6,869 bases of DNA from NCBI GenBank assembly GCA_030682505.1, contig JAUXOH010000099.1, positions 1-6,869 of the forward strand. The letters run 5' to 3'. Shown here one piece after another: positions 1-6,279 of this stretch (position 1 is its first letter; every line of letters starts with the position of its first letter). The translations under genes and the position numbers were made by a program. The stretch is from Candidatus Didemnitutus sp. (lineage in GTDB: Bacteria; Verrucomicrobiota; Verrucomicrobiia; Opitutales; Opitutaceae). Below the pieces are notes generated by a model. It ran no database searches and was not told where the DNA came from. It worked only from the letters and a program-made list of their open reading frames with translations.

Positions 1-606
1 TGCGTTCACAAAGGCTCCGGCCTCGCGGGGATCGGTGCGCAGCAAGGCCTGCAGCGCGGCGGTCACGGTCCGTTCGTAGGCGGCGCCGCTGAGCGTGTGC
101 CGGGCAAGGTCGATCGCCCGCAGCGGGTCTTGCTGCGCCACGGTGGCGAGCACGGCTTCCATCGCGGGTGCCAGATCGGTACCCCCGAGTTGCTGGGCCC
201 AGGCGAGGGCCGCCACCACATCGGTCGCCGCCCACCCATCGGCCAGCGCACGCAAGGCATGGTTGCGACTGTCACCCGAAGGAACAAAGTCGAGCTTTCG
301 GGCGGCGGCCGCGGGATCAGCTGCGGCAAGTTGGGCAAAAAGAGAACTGTAGATGGCGCGTTGTTCGCGGGTGGAGACGAGTTCGCCCGCGAGGGCGAGG
401 GTGCGGTCGGGGTCGGTGCGACCCAGCGCACCGAGCACCATGAGCAGGCCCTGGGTGTGCTCCGCACTGGGGGCCAGGTTCCGGACATAAACCAGGGCTG
501 CCTCCGGGTCTTGCGCGATCCACGCCTCGAGGCGGCGTCCAAATTCAAGGGCCCGCTGCCGGGGATCGCGCAACTTGCCTGCCGCCTCCAGCGCCACCCG
601 CGGATC
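1..606 (-). repeat. Tandem 32-residue Asp-Pro helical repeats (protein-level)
   Basis: Asp-Pro pairs begin units at residues 70, 102, 134, 166, (198 as Asp-Val), 229 and 261. The spacings are 32, 32, 32, 32, 31 and 32. Each unit follows roughly D-P-x-x-A-L-x-x-A-x-x-L, then a polar turn, then a second helix ending in small residues before the next Asp. This fits a helix-turn-helix solenoid. The array continues past the window edge, so the total number of units is unknown. DNA-level identity between units is low, so this is an old protein repeat rather than a recent tandem duplication. Confidence 0.8.
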
Positions 607-813
607 GCCGGCATCCTCGAGCACGCTCTCGGCCCGGCTCGCGGCCGTCGGTGTCGCGTCGCGCGGAACCGCGGGTGCTGACGGCGCCGTCGCGGTGGTG
701 GGCGAACTCTTCGCGGGGTCCGCGATGCGCGAACGGAAGAACCAACCCGCGAGCAAACCAAGGGCGAGCAGGACGGCAAAGACGACAAACCGGCGTTGAG
801 TGGAAGGACTCAT
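1..813 (-). CDS. Membrane-anchored or exported alpha-solenoid protein with 32-residue Asp-Pro repeats (C-terminus outside window)
   Basis: The frame is open from ATG at 813 to the window edge (271 codons, no stop), so the gene is partial at its 3' end. The start is well fixed: an in-frame TGA lies at 841-843 and no other ATG, GTG or TTG lies between. Residues 1-8 are polar with R7-R8. Residues 9-25 are a hydrophobic helix (FVVFAVLLALGLLAGWF), followed by R27 and R29, which suits an uncleaved signal anchor. Residues 33-58 are an Ala/Pro/Thr-rich linker. From residue 70 the protein is a helical repeat array with Asp-Pro (once Asp-Val) at 70, 102, 134, 166, 198, 229 and 261. The pattern resembles TPR/Sel1-like solenoids, which usually bind proteins, but I cannot assign a family or a partner. 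No Shine-Dalgarno is visible. It lies 144 bp downstream of the nuclease gene on the same strand. I am confident it is a gene; its function is unknown. Confidence 0.88.
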   Translation of the reverse strand, partial: MSPSTQRRFVVFAVLLALGLLAGWFFRSRIADPAKSSPTTATAPSAPAVPRDATPTAASRAESVLEDAGDPRVALEAAGKLRDPRQRALEFGRRLEAWIAQDPEAALVYVRNLAPSAEHTQGLLMVLGALGRTDPDRTLALAGELVSTREQRAIYSSLFAQLAAADPAAAARKLDFVPSGDSRNHALRALADGWAATDVVAALAWAQQLGGTDLAPAMEAVLATVAQQDPLRAIDLARHTLSGAAYERTVTAALQALLRTDPREAGAFVNA

Positions 814-882
814 GGGAAGGATTTCAGGAGCGTAAATTGTTCAAGCCGTCGCGACTGGTGCGACGACCCTTGGAGCATGCGA

Positions 883-906
883 GCGCCCCGGTCGAAACCG
901 GGGCGC
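883..906 (-). terminator. Perfect GC-rich hairpin with UUCG loop, likely terminator of the nuclease gene
   Basis: A 10-bp perfect stem (883-892 with 897-906) closes a four-base loop. In the minus-strand transcript the loop reads UUCG, a very stable tetraloop, here closed by U-A. It lies about 51 nt beyond the nuclease stop codon and 70 nt before the start codon of the next minus-strand gene. There is no U-tract after the stem in either direction, so it is not a textbook intrinsic terminator. It could instead stabilise the mRNA 3' end, or be a leader structure of the downstream gene. Confidence 0.55.
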
Positions 907-957
907 AGCAAGCATATCCGGGCGCATAGCAGGCGCCAGCAAGTTGACAGGGTCTGA

Positions 958-3900
958 TTACTGCAGGATGTCGTGCAACAAGCCGTCGCCATTGATCTTG
1001 AGGCGATCAGCGATCACGCCGCCGTTCAACGTGCTGTTGCCGTTGATCGTCACCTCGCCCGAGGGAGCGATGACGAACCCGTCGAGCGTGACGTTGCCGT
1101 TGAGCGTCAAGCCGCCGGAGGCGATGCGCAGGGTCAGCCATGACGGATGGCCCGAGGCCCCCGCGCTGCTGTTGAGCACCACTTCCTTGGCGAGCGTGAT
1201 GATGACGGGGCCGACGACCTGCAGCTTGCTGTTTCCATTGAGCGTGAGCCCCTGGAGGTTGTAGATCACCGGGTCGGTGCCACCGGCCACGCCGAAGGTG
1301 AAGGTGCCATTGCTGTTGGCGGTGAACTTGCCGTAGGTGCCGGGGGGCACCGCGACGGCGCCGACATTGCCGTTGAGCGTGAGATCACGCAGCGTGGCGA
1401 AATCGCCCGGGCTCTGGCCGGCCCTGTTCAGCGAGACCACGCGCGTGCCCGCAGGTGCCGGCGGCGCGGCGACCACTGGCATCGCAATCGCGTTCGTGCG
1501 ACGCACGACGTGGCTCACGAGCGCATTGCCGTTGAGCGTGACCGTGTAATTCGACGGCGAGACGCTGCCCGTGCCGTCGATCGTGCCGCCGTAGGTCGGC
1601 TTGCCGTTCAACTTGATCGTGGGCGTGCCGGGCACTAGCAAGCTGCCGGAAATGAAGGCCGATCCGTTCAAGGTCACGTCGCCGGGCAACAGGACCTGCA
1701 CAGAGCCTTCAACGCTGCCATTCAAACTCGGGGCGTTCCGCACAAGCGCCGTCACGGTGATCGTCATCGTGTCGCTGAGCGAGCCGGTGTAGTTCGGATC
1801 GGTAACCGTCACGACCACCGCGTAGTCATTCGGGTTGGTCGGCGCGGTCGGGCTGCCGTTGTAGGTCACGCTGACCGTCAGGTTGGCGGGCACGGTGGTC
1901 ACGGTCACCGAGCGGGGCGTGCCGTTGTAAGCCTGCACCAAGCCGCCAAGGGTGATCGTGGCCGGGGCCGCACTGATGACGAGTGTGCCGGAGCCCGAGC
2001 CCGTGTAGTTGGCATCCGTGACAGTCGAAGCCACCGCATAGCTGCCGGCATTGATCGGCGTGCTGGCGGAGCCATTGTAGGTGGTAACCACCGCGAGGCC
2101 CGCCGGTGCGGTCGTGACAGTTGCAGTCTTGGCCGTGCCATCGTAGGTCTGGGCCAGATTGCTGAGCGTCACGGTCGCCGTCGCCTTCGCGATCGTCAGC
2201 GTGCCGAGGGCCGAACCCGTGTAGTCGGCATCGTCAATCGACGCCACCACCGTGTAGCTGCCGGCGTCAACCGGGGCGGCCGGGCCACCGTCGTAGGTGA
2301 ACACGACCGTCAAGCCGAGCGGGTCGGTCGTGGCGGTGGCGGAGGCCGGTGAGCCGCTGTAGACAAAGCTCAGGTTGCCCAGCGTGACGCTGGCCACGGC
2401 CTTGTTGACCGTGAGGGCTGCTGCAGGGCTCGTCGCGCTGCCGGCGATGTTGGACACGACGCAGTCGTAGTTGCCCGCCGCGGCGGTGGTCACATCCGTA
2501 AGGACGAGTGTGGCGGTGGCGGCCGAAGCGTTCCCGGGGATCGCCGCGCCGTTCTTGCGCCACTGGAAGCTGAAGGGAGCGGTTCCGGTCACTGCGACGG
2601 AGAAGGTGGCATCGTCGCCCACCGTCACGGTCTGGTCAGCCGGGACAGAGACGAAGGCCGGGGGAACCGGGGGCAGTGCGAGCAGACCCGCGGTGAGCTT
2701 CAAGTCGTCGATGCGCCAGTTGGCCGTGTTGGTGCCGGGGCTGCCGGTGCCGTTGTGACCGTAGATGCGGAACGTGACTGCGGCGCCCGGGGCTCCCGTG
2801 GCTCCAGCGAAGGCCGGGGTATGCAAGCGCCAAGCGCTGTCGTTGAGGAAGGTGCCGGTCGCGATCGGGGCCGTGAATCCATCGGCGCTCGAGAAGATCG
2901 AGTAAGCCTGCGGGCCCGTGCTCGTGCTGCGCGACCCGAAGCTGAGACCGGTGGCAACAAATTGCCGTCCGGCATCAGGCGTGAAGGTGAATTCAAAATA
3001 GGCGGAACCGTTGGCCGCCTTGTTCAGCGCCCCGATGCGAGCGGCGGCGCCGGCGTTGAAGGTGCCGGAGACCCCGGTGTAGCCACTCGAGACGGAGACC
3101 GTGGTGATGAGGGTGGTCGTGCCGTTGTTGTTGCCCTGGATCAGGGTGCCGCCGGAGACGCCAACGGGAATTCCGCTGGTCGGGCTGGCGGTGGCGAAAT
3201 CCCAGTAGATGGAACTCGCAGCCGCATCGGTCACGGCAAAGGCCACCGTATTGCTCGTCGCCGAACCTGCGGGGTTCGAGACGACCACGTCGTAGGAACC
3301 CGTGTCCGCATGGGTGACGCCCGTGAGGGTCAAGGTCGCCGTGTTGGCACCGGAAACCACCGCGTTGTTCGCCAGCGCGAGCCCGCCGCGACGCCATTGG
3401 TAGGTGAAGGGCGCCGTGCCAGAGGCCGCGACGGTGAAGGAAGCCTGGCCGCCGACGGCCGTGATCTGGCCGACCGGTTGCGTGGTGATGGCTGGAGGCG
3501 CGAGGTTGACCGTGAGGCTGGCCGCGTTGCTGACATTGCTGCCCGCGGCATTGGAGACCACGCAGGTGTAGCTGGCGGTGTCGGCCGTCGTCACGCTCGT
3601 CAGCGAGAGGCTGGCGGTGGACGCGGAGCTGTTGCCGCTGATCGGCGTGCCGTTCTTGCGCCATTGATAGAGCAACGGCGCGGTGCCGGTGGCCGTCACG
3701 TTGAAGGTGACGTTGGCGCCGACGAGGACGGTCTGGGAGACCGGCTGGTCGGTGATCACCGGGGGCGTGGGCGGCACAAAGGCCGCCGTGGTGAAGGAGA
3801 AGGTGGTGTTCGACGCGCCGGGGATCGTGCCGCTCGCGAGATCAAAAACCTGCGCGCCGAAGATCGTCACGGTGATGCTGTCATTGTAGGACAGAGTCGA

Positions 3901-6279
3901 CGGCGTGGAGAGCGTGAAGGTGACGGGGACGACGGTCACCGAGGCGGCGTACGGGCCGTTGAGCGCGATGTTGATCGAGAACCACGAGCCGCCGACGCTG
4001 ACCGCCTGATTCAACGTGACGCTAATCGGGGTCGTCACGGGTACGGCGACGGCGCCGTTGGCTGGCGTCGTGCTGACGACGACCGAAGCGCTGGGAGGAG
4101 GGAACACGGCATTGACCGTGAGCCGCAGGTCGTCGATGCGCCAGTTGGCGATGTTGGCACCGGGGCTGCCCGCGCCGCTGTGACCGTAGATGCGGATGGT
4201 GATCGCCTGGCCGGTGGCACCGGTGACGCTGGTGAAGGCCGGGGTGTTCATCCGCCAAACGCTGTCAACCGTGAGCGCTCCCGAGGCAATCGGGGCCGTG
4301 AAGCCATCGAGGCTCGAAAAGACCGTGTAAGCGGCCGGGCCCGTGCTGGTGCTGCGGGAGCCGAAGCTGAGACCGCTCGCGAGCAACCGTTTGCCGGGCG
4401 ACGGCGCGAGGGTGAATTCAAAGTAGGCGGAGCCGCCGGCGGCCTTGTTCAACGCCCCGATCCGGGCTGCGGCGCCGGCATTGTTGGCGCCCGAGAACGT
4501 CGACGTCGGGGTGGAGGCCGATGTGGTGTTAATGAGCTGCGTCGTGCCGTTGTTGTTTCCTTGAGTAAGTTCGCCACCGGTGATGTCGGCGGTCAATCCG
4601 CTGCTCGGGAAGGCCGTCGGGGTCGCCGACGGGCCGAAGTCCCAATACACCGCACTCGGCGGCGCGGCGTTGACCGTGAGGGCGGCGGCGGCGCTGGTGG
4701 CCGAGCCGAGGGCGTTGGTCACCACGACATCGTAGCTGCCGGCATGGATCGCGGCGGCACCGGTGATGAGCAGCGAAGCCGTCGTCGTGCCGGAGAGCGC
4801 ACCCCCGTCAGTGAGGGGCGTGCCGCCCTTGCGCCACTGGTAGCTGAGCGGAGTGGTGCCGCTGGCGGTCACGGTGAAGCTGACGTTCTCGCTCACCGTC
4901 ACCGTCTTTGCCACCGGCTGGCCGGTGATCGTGGGGGCGGCGGCATTGATCGTCAGAAAGGCCGTGGCGCTGGTGGCCGAGCCGGAACTGTTCGTCACCA
5001 CGACATCATAGCTGGCGGCATCCGCCGCCTGGACGTTGCCCAGGCTGAGGGTCGGCAACGTGGCCGAGGGGATCGCCACGCCACCCTTGCGCCATTGATA
5101 GGTCAGGGTCGGCGAACCGGTGACAGTGACCGCGAAGGTGACATTCACGCCGGCATTGACCGTCTGCGAAGCGGGCGAGGCGACGATCACCGGGGGCAGC
5201 CCGAGGACAACCAGCGAGGCCGCGTTGCTCGTGGCCGAACCCACACCGTTGGTGACTTCGACATAGTAGGAACCGACGTCGGCCGCCTGCACGTTGGTCA
5301 GGCTCAGGGTCGCGCTGTTCGCGCCGGGAAGGTCGACATCGTCGTGCAACCATTGGTAGCTGAGCGGGGCGTCGCCGACCGCCGTGACCGAGAAAGTGGC
5401 GCTGCCACCCACCACGGTGGTCTGCGTGTTGGGTTGGGTCGTGATCGTCGGGGCGCCGGTGGGAACCTGGCCGTCAACCATCGAACGGAACGCGCTGGCG
5501 ATTGAGCCCGGGAGGGCGGTGAAGAAGTTGAAGCCGGTGTCGGACTGGATCTGCGCCGGCGAGGTCACGAAGTTTTCCCACGGCGTGCTGCGCACCCCGG
5601 AGATGTTGGGAACCTTGATCGTGATCACGCGGATGGCGGAGGACCCGGCCGCGACGATGCGGTCGACTGCGGAGCCGGCGCCGAGCGGCACCACCACGAC
5701 GATTTTCCATGTGTAACCCGGGATGGCCACGCCGCTGGCAATGGTCGAACCGCCAAAGCCGCTCGTGCCGCTGATGATCAGGAGCTCATTGCCCTGCGCC
5801 GCCACATTGCGGCAGTAGGTTTCAAAGCTCGCCCACACGCCCTGGTTGTTGTCGGGGGTCTGGGGCACCATGTTCGACATGAAAAACGTGACGTCGTTGT
5901 CGGCCCGCGAGATCGTGCGGTCGGCCGAGGGGCACATGTGGCCGCGATCGTAGCCCGAGCCGCTGTAGTCGGTCGTCTGCACCTGGTAGAAGTTCGCCGG
6001 CAGCGAGGTGTCGACGAAGAAGCTCGGCGAGCGGCCGCTGCCGCCGACGTCGTTCGAGGTCAGATTCCAGCTGACCCAGTTGGGCTGCCGGTTGTTGTCG
6101 CTGTAATCCAACGAAAACTGCGCGCGTTCGCTCAGGTAGTTCGTGTGGTTGTTGGCGTCGATCGCCGCGTTGCTGGGGTTGCCGAGCTGCATTTGCAGGC
6201 CGAGGCCGATCGTGGCGTGCACGGCGACGGCACTGAGGGCAGCAAACAGGACACTGAGTAACAGTCTGGACAATTTCAT
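958..6279 (-). CDS. Secreted DNA/RNA non-specific endonuclease (NUC family) with a giant Ig/MBG/LNG-repeat tail
   Basis: This 1773-residue protein is predicted to cleave nucleic acids outside the cytoplasm. Layout by residue: signal peptide 1-22; NUC domain about 28-268; Ig-like 277-358, 363-445 and 449-537; unnamed module 542-722; SbsA-type Ig-like 730-834; Ig-like 839-925 and 928-1017; second copy of the unnamed module 1022-1197; Ig-like 1206-1292; three MBG-type repeats 1294-1510; LNG-repeat domain 1511-1773. NUC motifs: catalytic H114 in DRGHMCP, R83 in the R-x(4)-F-x-x-D context, N145 (metal) and E153. The start is ATG 6279, because the signal peptide begins there. A TTG at 6327 is also in frame, below a TGA at 6334-6336, but would add 16 charged residues ahead of the signal peptide. 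No clear Shine-Dalgarno is seen. The protein has only four cysteines (116, 156, 906, 1273). It ends in Gln with no LPXTG, PEP-CTERM or recognised type IX signal. Export and nuclease calls are firm; the role of the tail is inferred to be adhesion or surface retention. Confidence 0.95.
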   Translation of the reverse strand: MKLSRLLLSVLFAALSAVAVHATIGLGLQMQLGNPSNAAIDANNHTNYLSERAQFSLDYSDNNRQPNWVSWNLTSNDVGGSGRSPSFFVDTSLPANFYQVQTTDYSGSGYDRGHMCPSADRTISRADNDVTFFMSNMVPQTPDNNQGVWASFETYCRNVAAQGNELLIISGTSGFGGSTIASGVAIPGYTWKIVVVVPLGAGSAVDRIVAAGSSAIRVITIKVPNISGVRSTPWENFVTSPAQIQSDTGFNFFTALPGSIASAFRSMVDGQVPTGAPTITTQPNTQTTVVGGSATFSVTAVGDAPLSYQWLHDDVDLPGANSATLSLTNVQAADVGSYYVEVTNGVGSATSNAASLVVLGLPPVIVASPASQTVNAGVNVTFAVTVTGSPTLTYQWRKGGVAIPSATLPTLSLGNVQAADAASYDVVVTNSSGSATSATAFLTINAAAPTITGQPVAKTVTVSENVSFTVTASGTTPLSYQWRKGGTPLTDGGALSGTTTASLLITGAAAIHAGSYDVVVTNALGSATSAAAALTVNAAPPSAVYWDFGPSATPTAFPSSGLTADITGGELTQGNNNGTTQLINTTSASTPTSTFSGANNAGAAARIGALNKAAGGSAYFEFTLAPSPGKRLLASGLSFGSRSTSTGPAAYTVFSSLDGFTAPIASGALTVDSVWRMNTPAFTSVTGATGQAITIRIYGHSGAGSPGANIANWRIDDLRLTVNAVFPPPSASVVVSTTPANGAVAVPVTTPISVTLNQAVSVGGSWFSINIALNGPYAASVTVVPVTFTLSTPSTLSYNDSITVTIFGAQVFDLASGTIPGASNTTFSFTTAAFVPPTPPVITDQPVSQTVLVGANVTFNVTATGTAPLLYQWRKNGTPISGNSSASTASLSLTSVTTADTASYTCVVSNAAGSNVSNAASLTVNLAPPAITTQPVGQITAVGGQASFTVAASGTAPFTYQWRRGGLALANNAVVSGANTATLTLTGVTHADTGSYDVVVSNPAGSATSNTVAFAVTDAAASSIYWDFATASPTSGIPVGVSGGTLIQGNNNGTTTLITTVSVSSGYTGVSGTFNAGAAARIGALNKAANGSAYFEFTFTPDAGRQFVATGLSFGSRSTSTGPQAYSIFSSADGFTAPIATGTFLNDSAWRLHTPAFAGATGAPGAAVTFRIYGHNGTGSPGTNTANWRIDDLKLTAGLLALPPVPPAFVSVPADQTVTVGDDATFSVAVTGTAPFSFQWRKNGAAIPGNASAATATLVLTDVTTAAAGNYDCVVSNIAGSATSPAAALTVNKAVASVTLGNLSFVYSGSPASATATTDPLGLTVVFTYDGGPAAPVDAGSYTVVASIDDADYTGSALGTLTIAKATATVTLSNLAQTYDGTAKTATVTTAPAGLAVVTTYNGSASTPINAGSYAVASTVTDANYTGSGSGTLVISAAPATITLGGLVQAYNGTPRSVTVTTVPANLTVSVTYNGSPTAPTNPNDYAVVVTVTDPNYTGSLSDTMTITVTALVRNAPSLNGSVEGSVQVLLPGDVTLNGSAFISGSLLVPGTPTIKLNGKPTYGGTIDGTGSVSPSNYTVTLNGNALVSHVVRRTNAIAMPVVAAPPAPAGTRVVSLNRAGQSPGDFATLRDLTLNGNVGAVAVPPGTYGKFTANSNGTFTFGVAGGTDPVIYNLQGLTLNGNSKLQVVGPVIITLAKEVVLNSSAGASGHPSWLTLRIASGGLTLNGNVTLDGFVIAPSGEVTINGNSTLNGGVIADRLKINGDGLLHDILQ
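961..1749 (-). repeat. C-terminal LNG-repeat domain, probable beta-helix
   Basis: Residues 1511-1773. I count about eleven L/I-N-G-like turns: 1519 (SLNGS), 1537 (TLNGS), 1557 (KLNGK), 1582 (TLNGN), 1617 (SLNRA), 1635 (TLNGN), 1679 (TLNGN), 1702 (VLNSS), 1725 (TLNGN), 1746 (TINGN) and 1762 (KINGD). They alternate with short V/I-rich strands, as in bactofilin-like or other parallel beta-helix folds. A more globular insert at about 1640-1700 contains PPGTYGKFT and a predicted V-x-Y-N-L strand. The protein ends ten residues after the last turn. From memory, similar tails end other large verrucomicrobial exported proteins, so a sorting or surface-attachment role is possible but unproven. Confidence 0.65.
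1750..2400 (-). repeat. Three tandem MBG-type repeats (~72 residues each)
   Basis: Residues 1294-1365, 1366-1438 and 1439-1510. Each unit has A-x-(V/I)-T-L-x-x-L near its start, then Y-(S/D/N)-G-(S/T), an F/T-Y-(D/N)-G motif mid-unit, a following S-Y or D-Y strand, and D-(A/P)-(D/N)-Y-T-G near its end. This is the pattern of the MBG/YDG family of extracellular beta domains common in large bacterial surface proteins. The third unit is the most diverged: DAGSY/NAGSY of the first two is replaced by NPNDY. Likely a stalk or spacer between the Ig region and the C-terminal domain. Confidence 0.75.
2404..2664 (-). repeat. Ig-like domain 6
   Basis: Residues 1206-1292, with QTVTVGDDATFSV in strand B, FQWRKNG around the core Trp and NYDCVVSN in strand F. 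C1273 sits where the Ig strand-F cysteine would be but lacks a strand-B partner, as in Ig 4. It directly follows copy 2 of the unnamed module and leads into the MBG-type repeats. Confidence 0.85.
2689..3216 (-). repeat. Unnamed ~175-residue module, copy 2
   Basis: Residues 1022-1197, opening with IYWDFA and closing with ANWRIDDLKLT. It has the same conserved core blocks as copy 1 (AARIGALNKAA, GSAYFEFT, SFGSRSTSTGP, DGFTAPIA, RIYGHNG). The N-terminal third is more divergent and slightly shorter. The similarity is also visible in the DNA, for instance where the ends coding NWRIDDL match closely at about 2700-2760 and 4120-4200. An internal duplication is the simplest explanation. Confidence 0.8.
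3229..3765 (-). repeat. Two Ig-like domains (Ig 4-5)
   Basis: Residues 839-925 and 928-1017, with core YQWRKNG and YQWRRGG segments. Ig 4 carries a cysteine in strand F (C906 in SYTCVVSN), but strand B has no partner cysteine, so a normal Ig disulphide cannot form. Ig 5 resembles Ig 3 in length and loops, and both directly precede a copy of the unnamed module. This suggests that an Ig-plus-module unit was duplicated. Confidence 0.88.
3778..4092 (-). other. SbsA-type Ig-like domain (Big_5-like)
   Basis: Residues 730-834, placed directly after copy 1 of the unnamed module. The opening T-T-P-A-N-G-A-V-A-V-P, followed by P-I-S-V-T-L-N-Q-A-V, is the characteristic start of the SbsA Ig-like family found in S-layer and other exported proteins. 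The segment ends in F-S-F-T-T. It is the only domain of this kind in the protein and is absent after copy 2 of the unnamed module. Confidence 0.7.
4114..4656 (-). repeat. Unnamed ~180-residue module, copy 1
   Basis: Residues 542-722, opening with VYWDFG and closing with ANWRIDDLRLT. A Gly/Asn/Thr-rich first third leads into a conserved core with AARIGALNKAA, GSAYFEFT, SFGSRSTSTGP, DGFTAPIA and RIYGHSG. The predicted all-beta character and the terminal W-R-I-D-D-L suggest a jelly-roll, carbohydrate-binding-like domain, but I cannot name a family. It is the clear paralogue of the module at 2689-3216: over an ungapped stretch of 122 residues (600-721 against 1075-1196) I count 88 identities by hand. 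Confidence 0.8.
4669..5451 (-). repeat. Three tandem Ig-like domains (Ig 1-3)
   Basis: Residues 277-358, 363-445 and 449-537. Each has the bacterial Ig pattern: P-x-I at the start, a Gln-Thr-Val segment, G-x-x-x-x-F in strand B, the core Trp as YQW (308-310, 394-396, 480-482), and an A-x-S-Y or G-S-Y segment followed by V-x-V-T-N in strand F. None has the usual disulphide cysteines. Such tandem cysteine-less Ig domains usually act as spacers or adhesive stalks on exported proteins. Confidence 0.88.
5476..6198 (-). other. NUC (Endonuclease_NS) catalytic domain
   Basis: Residues about 28-268. Seen: a lead-in with PNWVSWNLT (66-74), R83 followed by F-F-V-D, the DRGHMCPSADR block at 111-121, and SNMVPQTPDNNQGVW at 135-149 with E153. 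In the Serratia nuclease/NucA family the DRGH histidine is the general base, and the Asn 30-31 residues later binds the divalent metal. Here the H114-to-N145 spacing is 31 and N145-to-E153 is 8, matching the family. A later block at about 180-240 with TWKIVVVV and IKVPN is typical of the second half of the fold. All expected catalytic residues are present, so the enzyme should be active. Confidence 0.93.
6214..6279 (-). other. Sec signal peptide of the nuclease
   Basis: Residues 1-22 start with K2 and R5, continue with a Leu/Ala/Val-rich core (LLLSVLFAALSAVAV) and end in Val-His-Ala. This gives an AXA-like signal peptidase I site with cleavage after A22. There is no lipobox cysteine, so the mature protein is not a lipoprotein. 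Confidence 0.85.

Noticed and set aside
63..788. A 241-codon minus-strand frame with an Arg/Pro/Ser-rich product
   Set aside because: It overlaps the solenoid gene in another frame. The solenoid frame has a membrane segment and a regular 32-residue repeat; this one has no structure and odd composition.
944..949. A perfect TTGACA on the plus strand at the 3' end of the nuclease gene
   Set aside because: There is no -10-like hexamer 16-18 bases downstream, and it would drive only antisense transcription. A chance hexamer is the simpler explanation.
2755..5505. A 916-codon open frame on the plus strand inside the nuclease gene
   Set aside because: It is exactly codon-aligned with the nuclease gene on the other strand. 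Its openness only requires that the sense gene avoids TTA, CTA and TCA codons, which is expected in a GC-rich genome. Its product is a low-complexity Arg/Gly-rich sequence with no recognisable domain.
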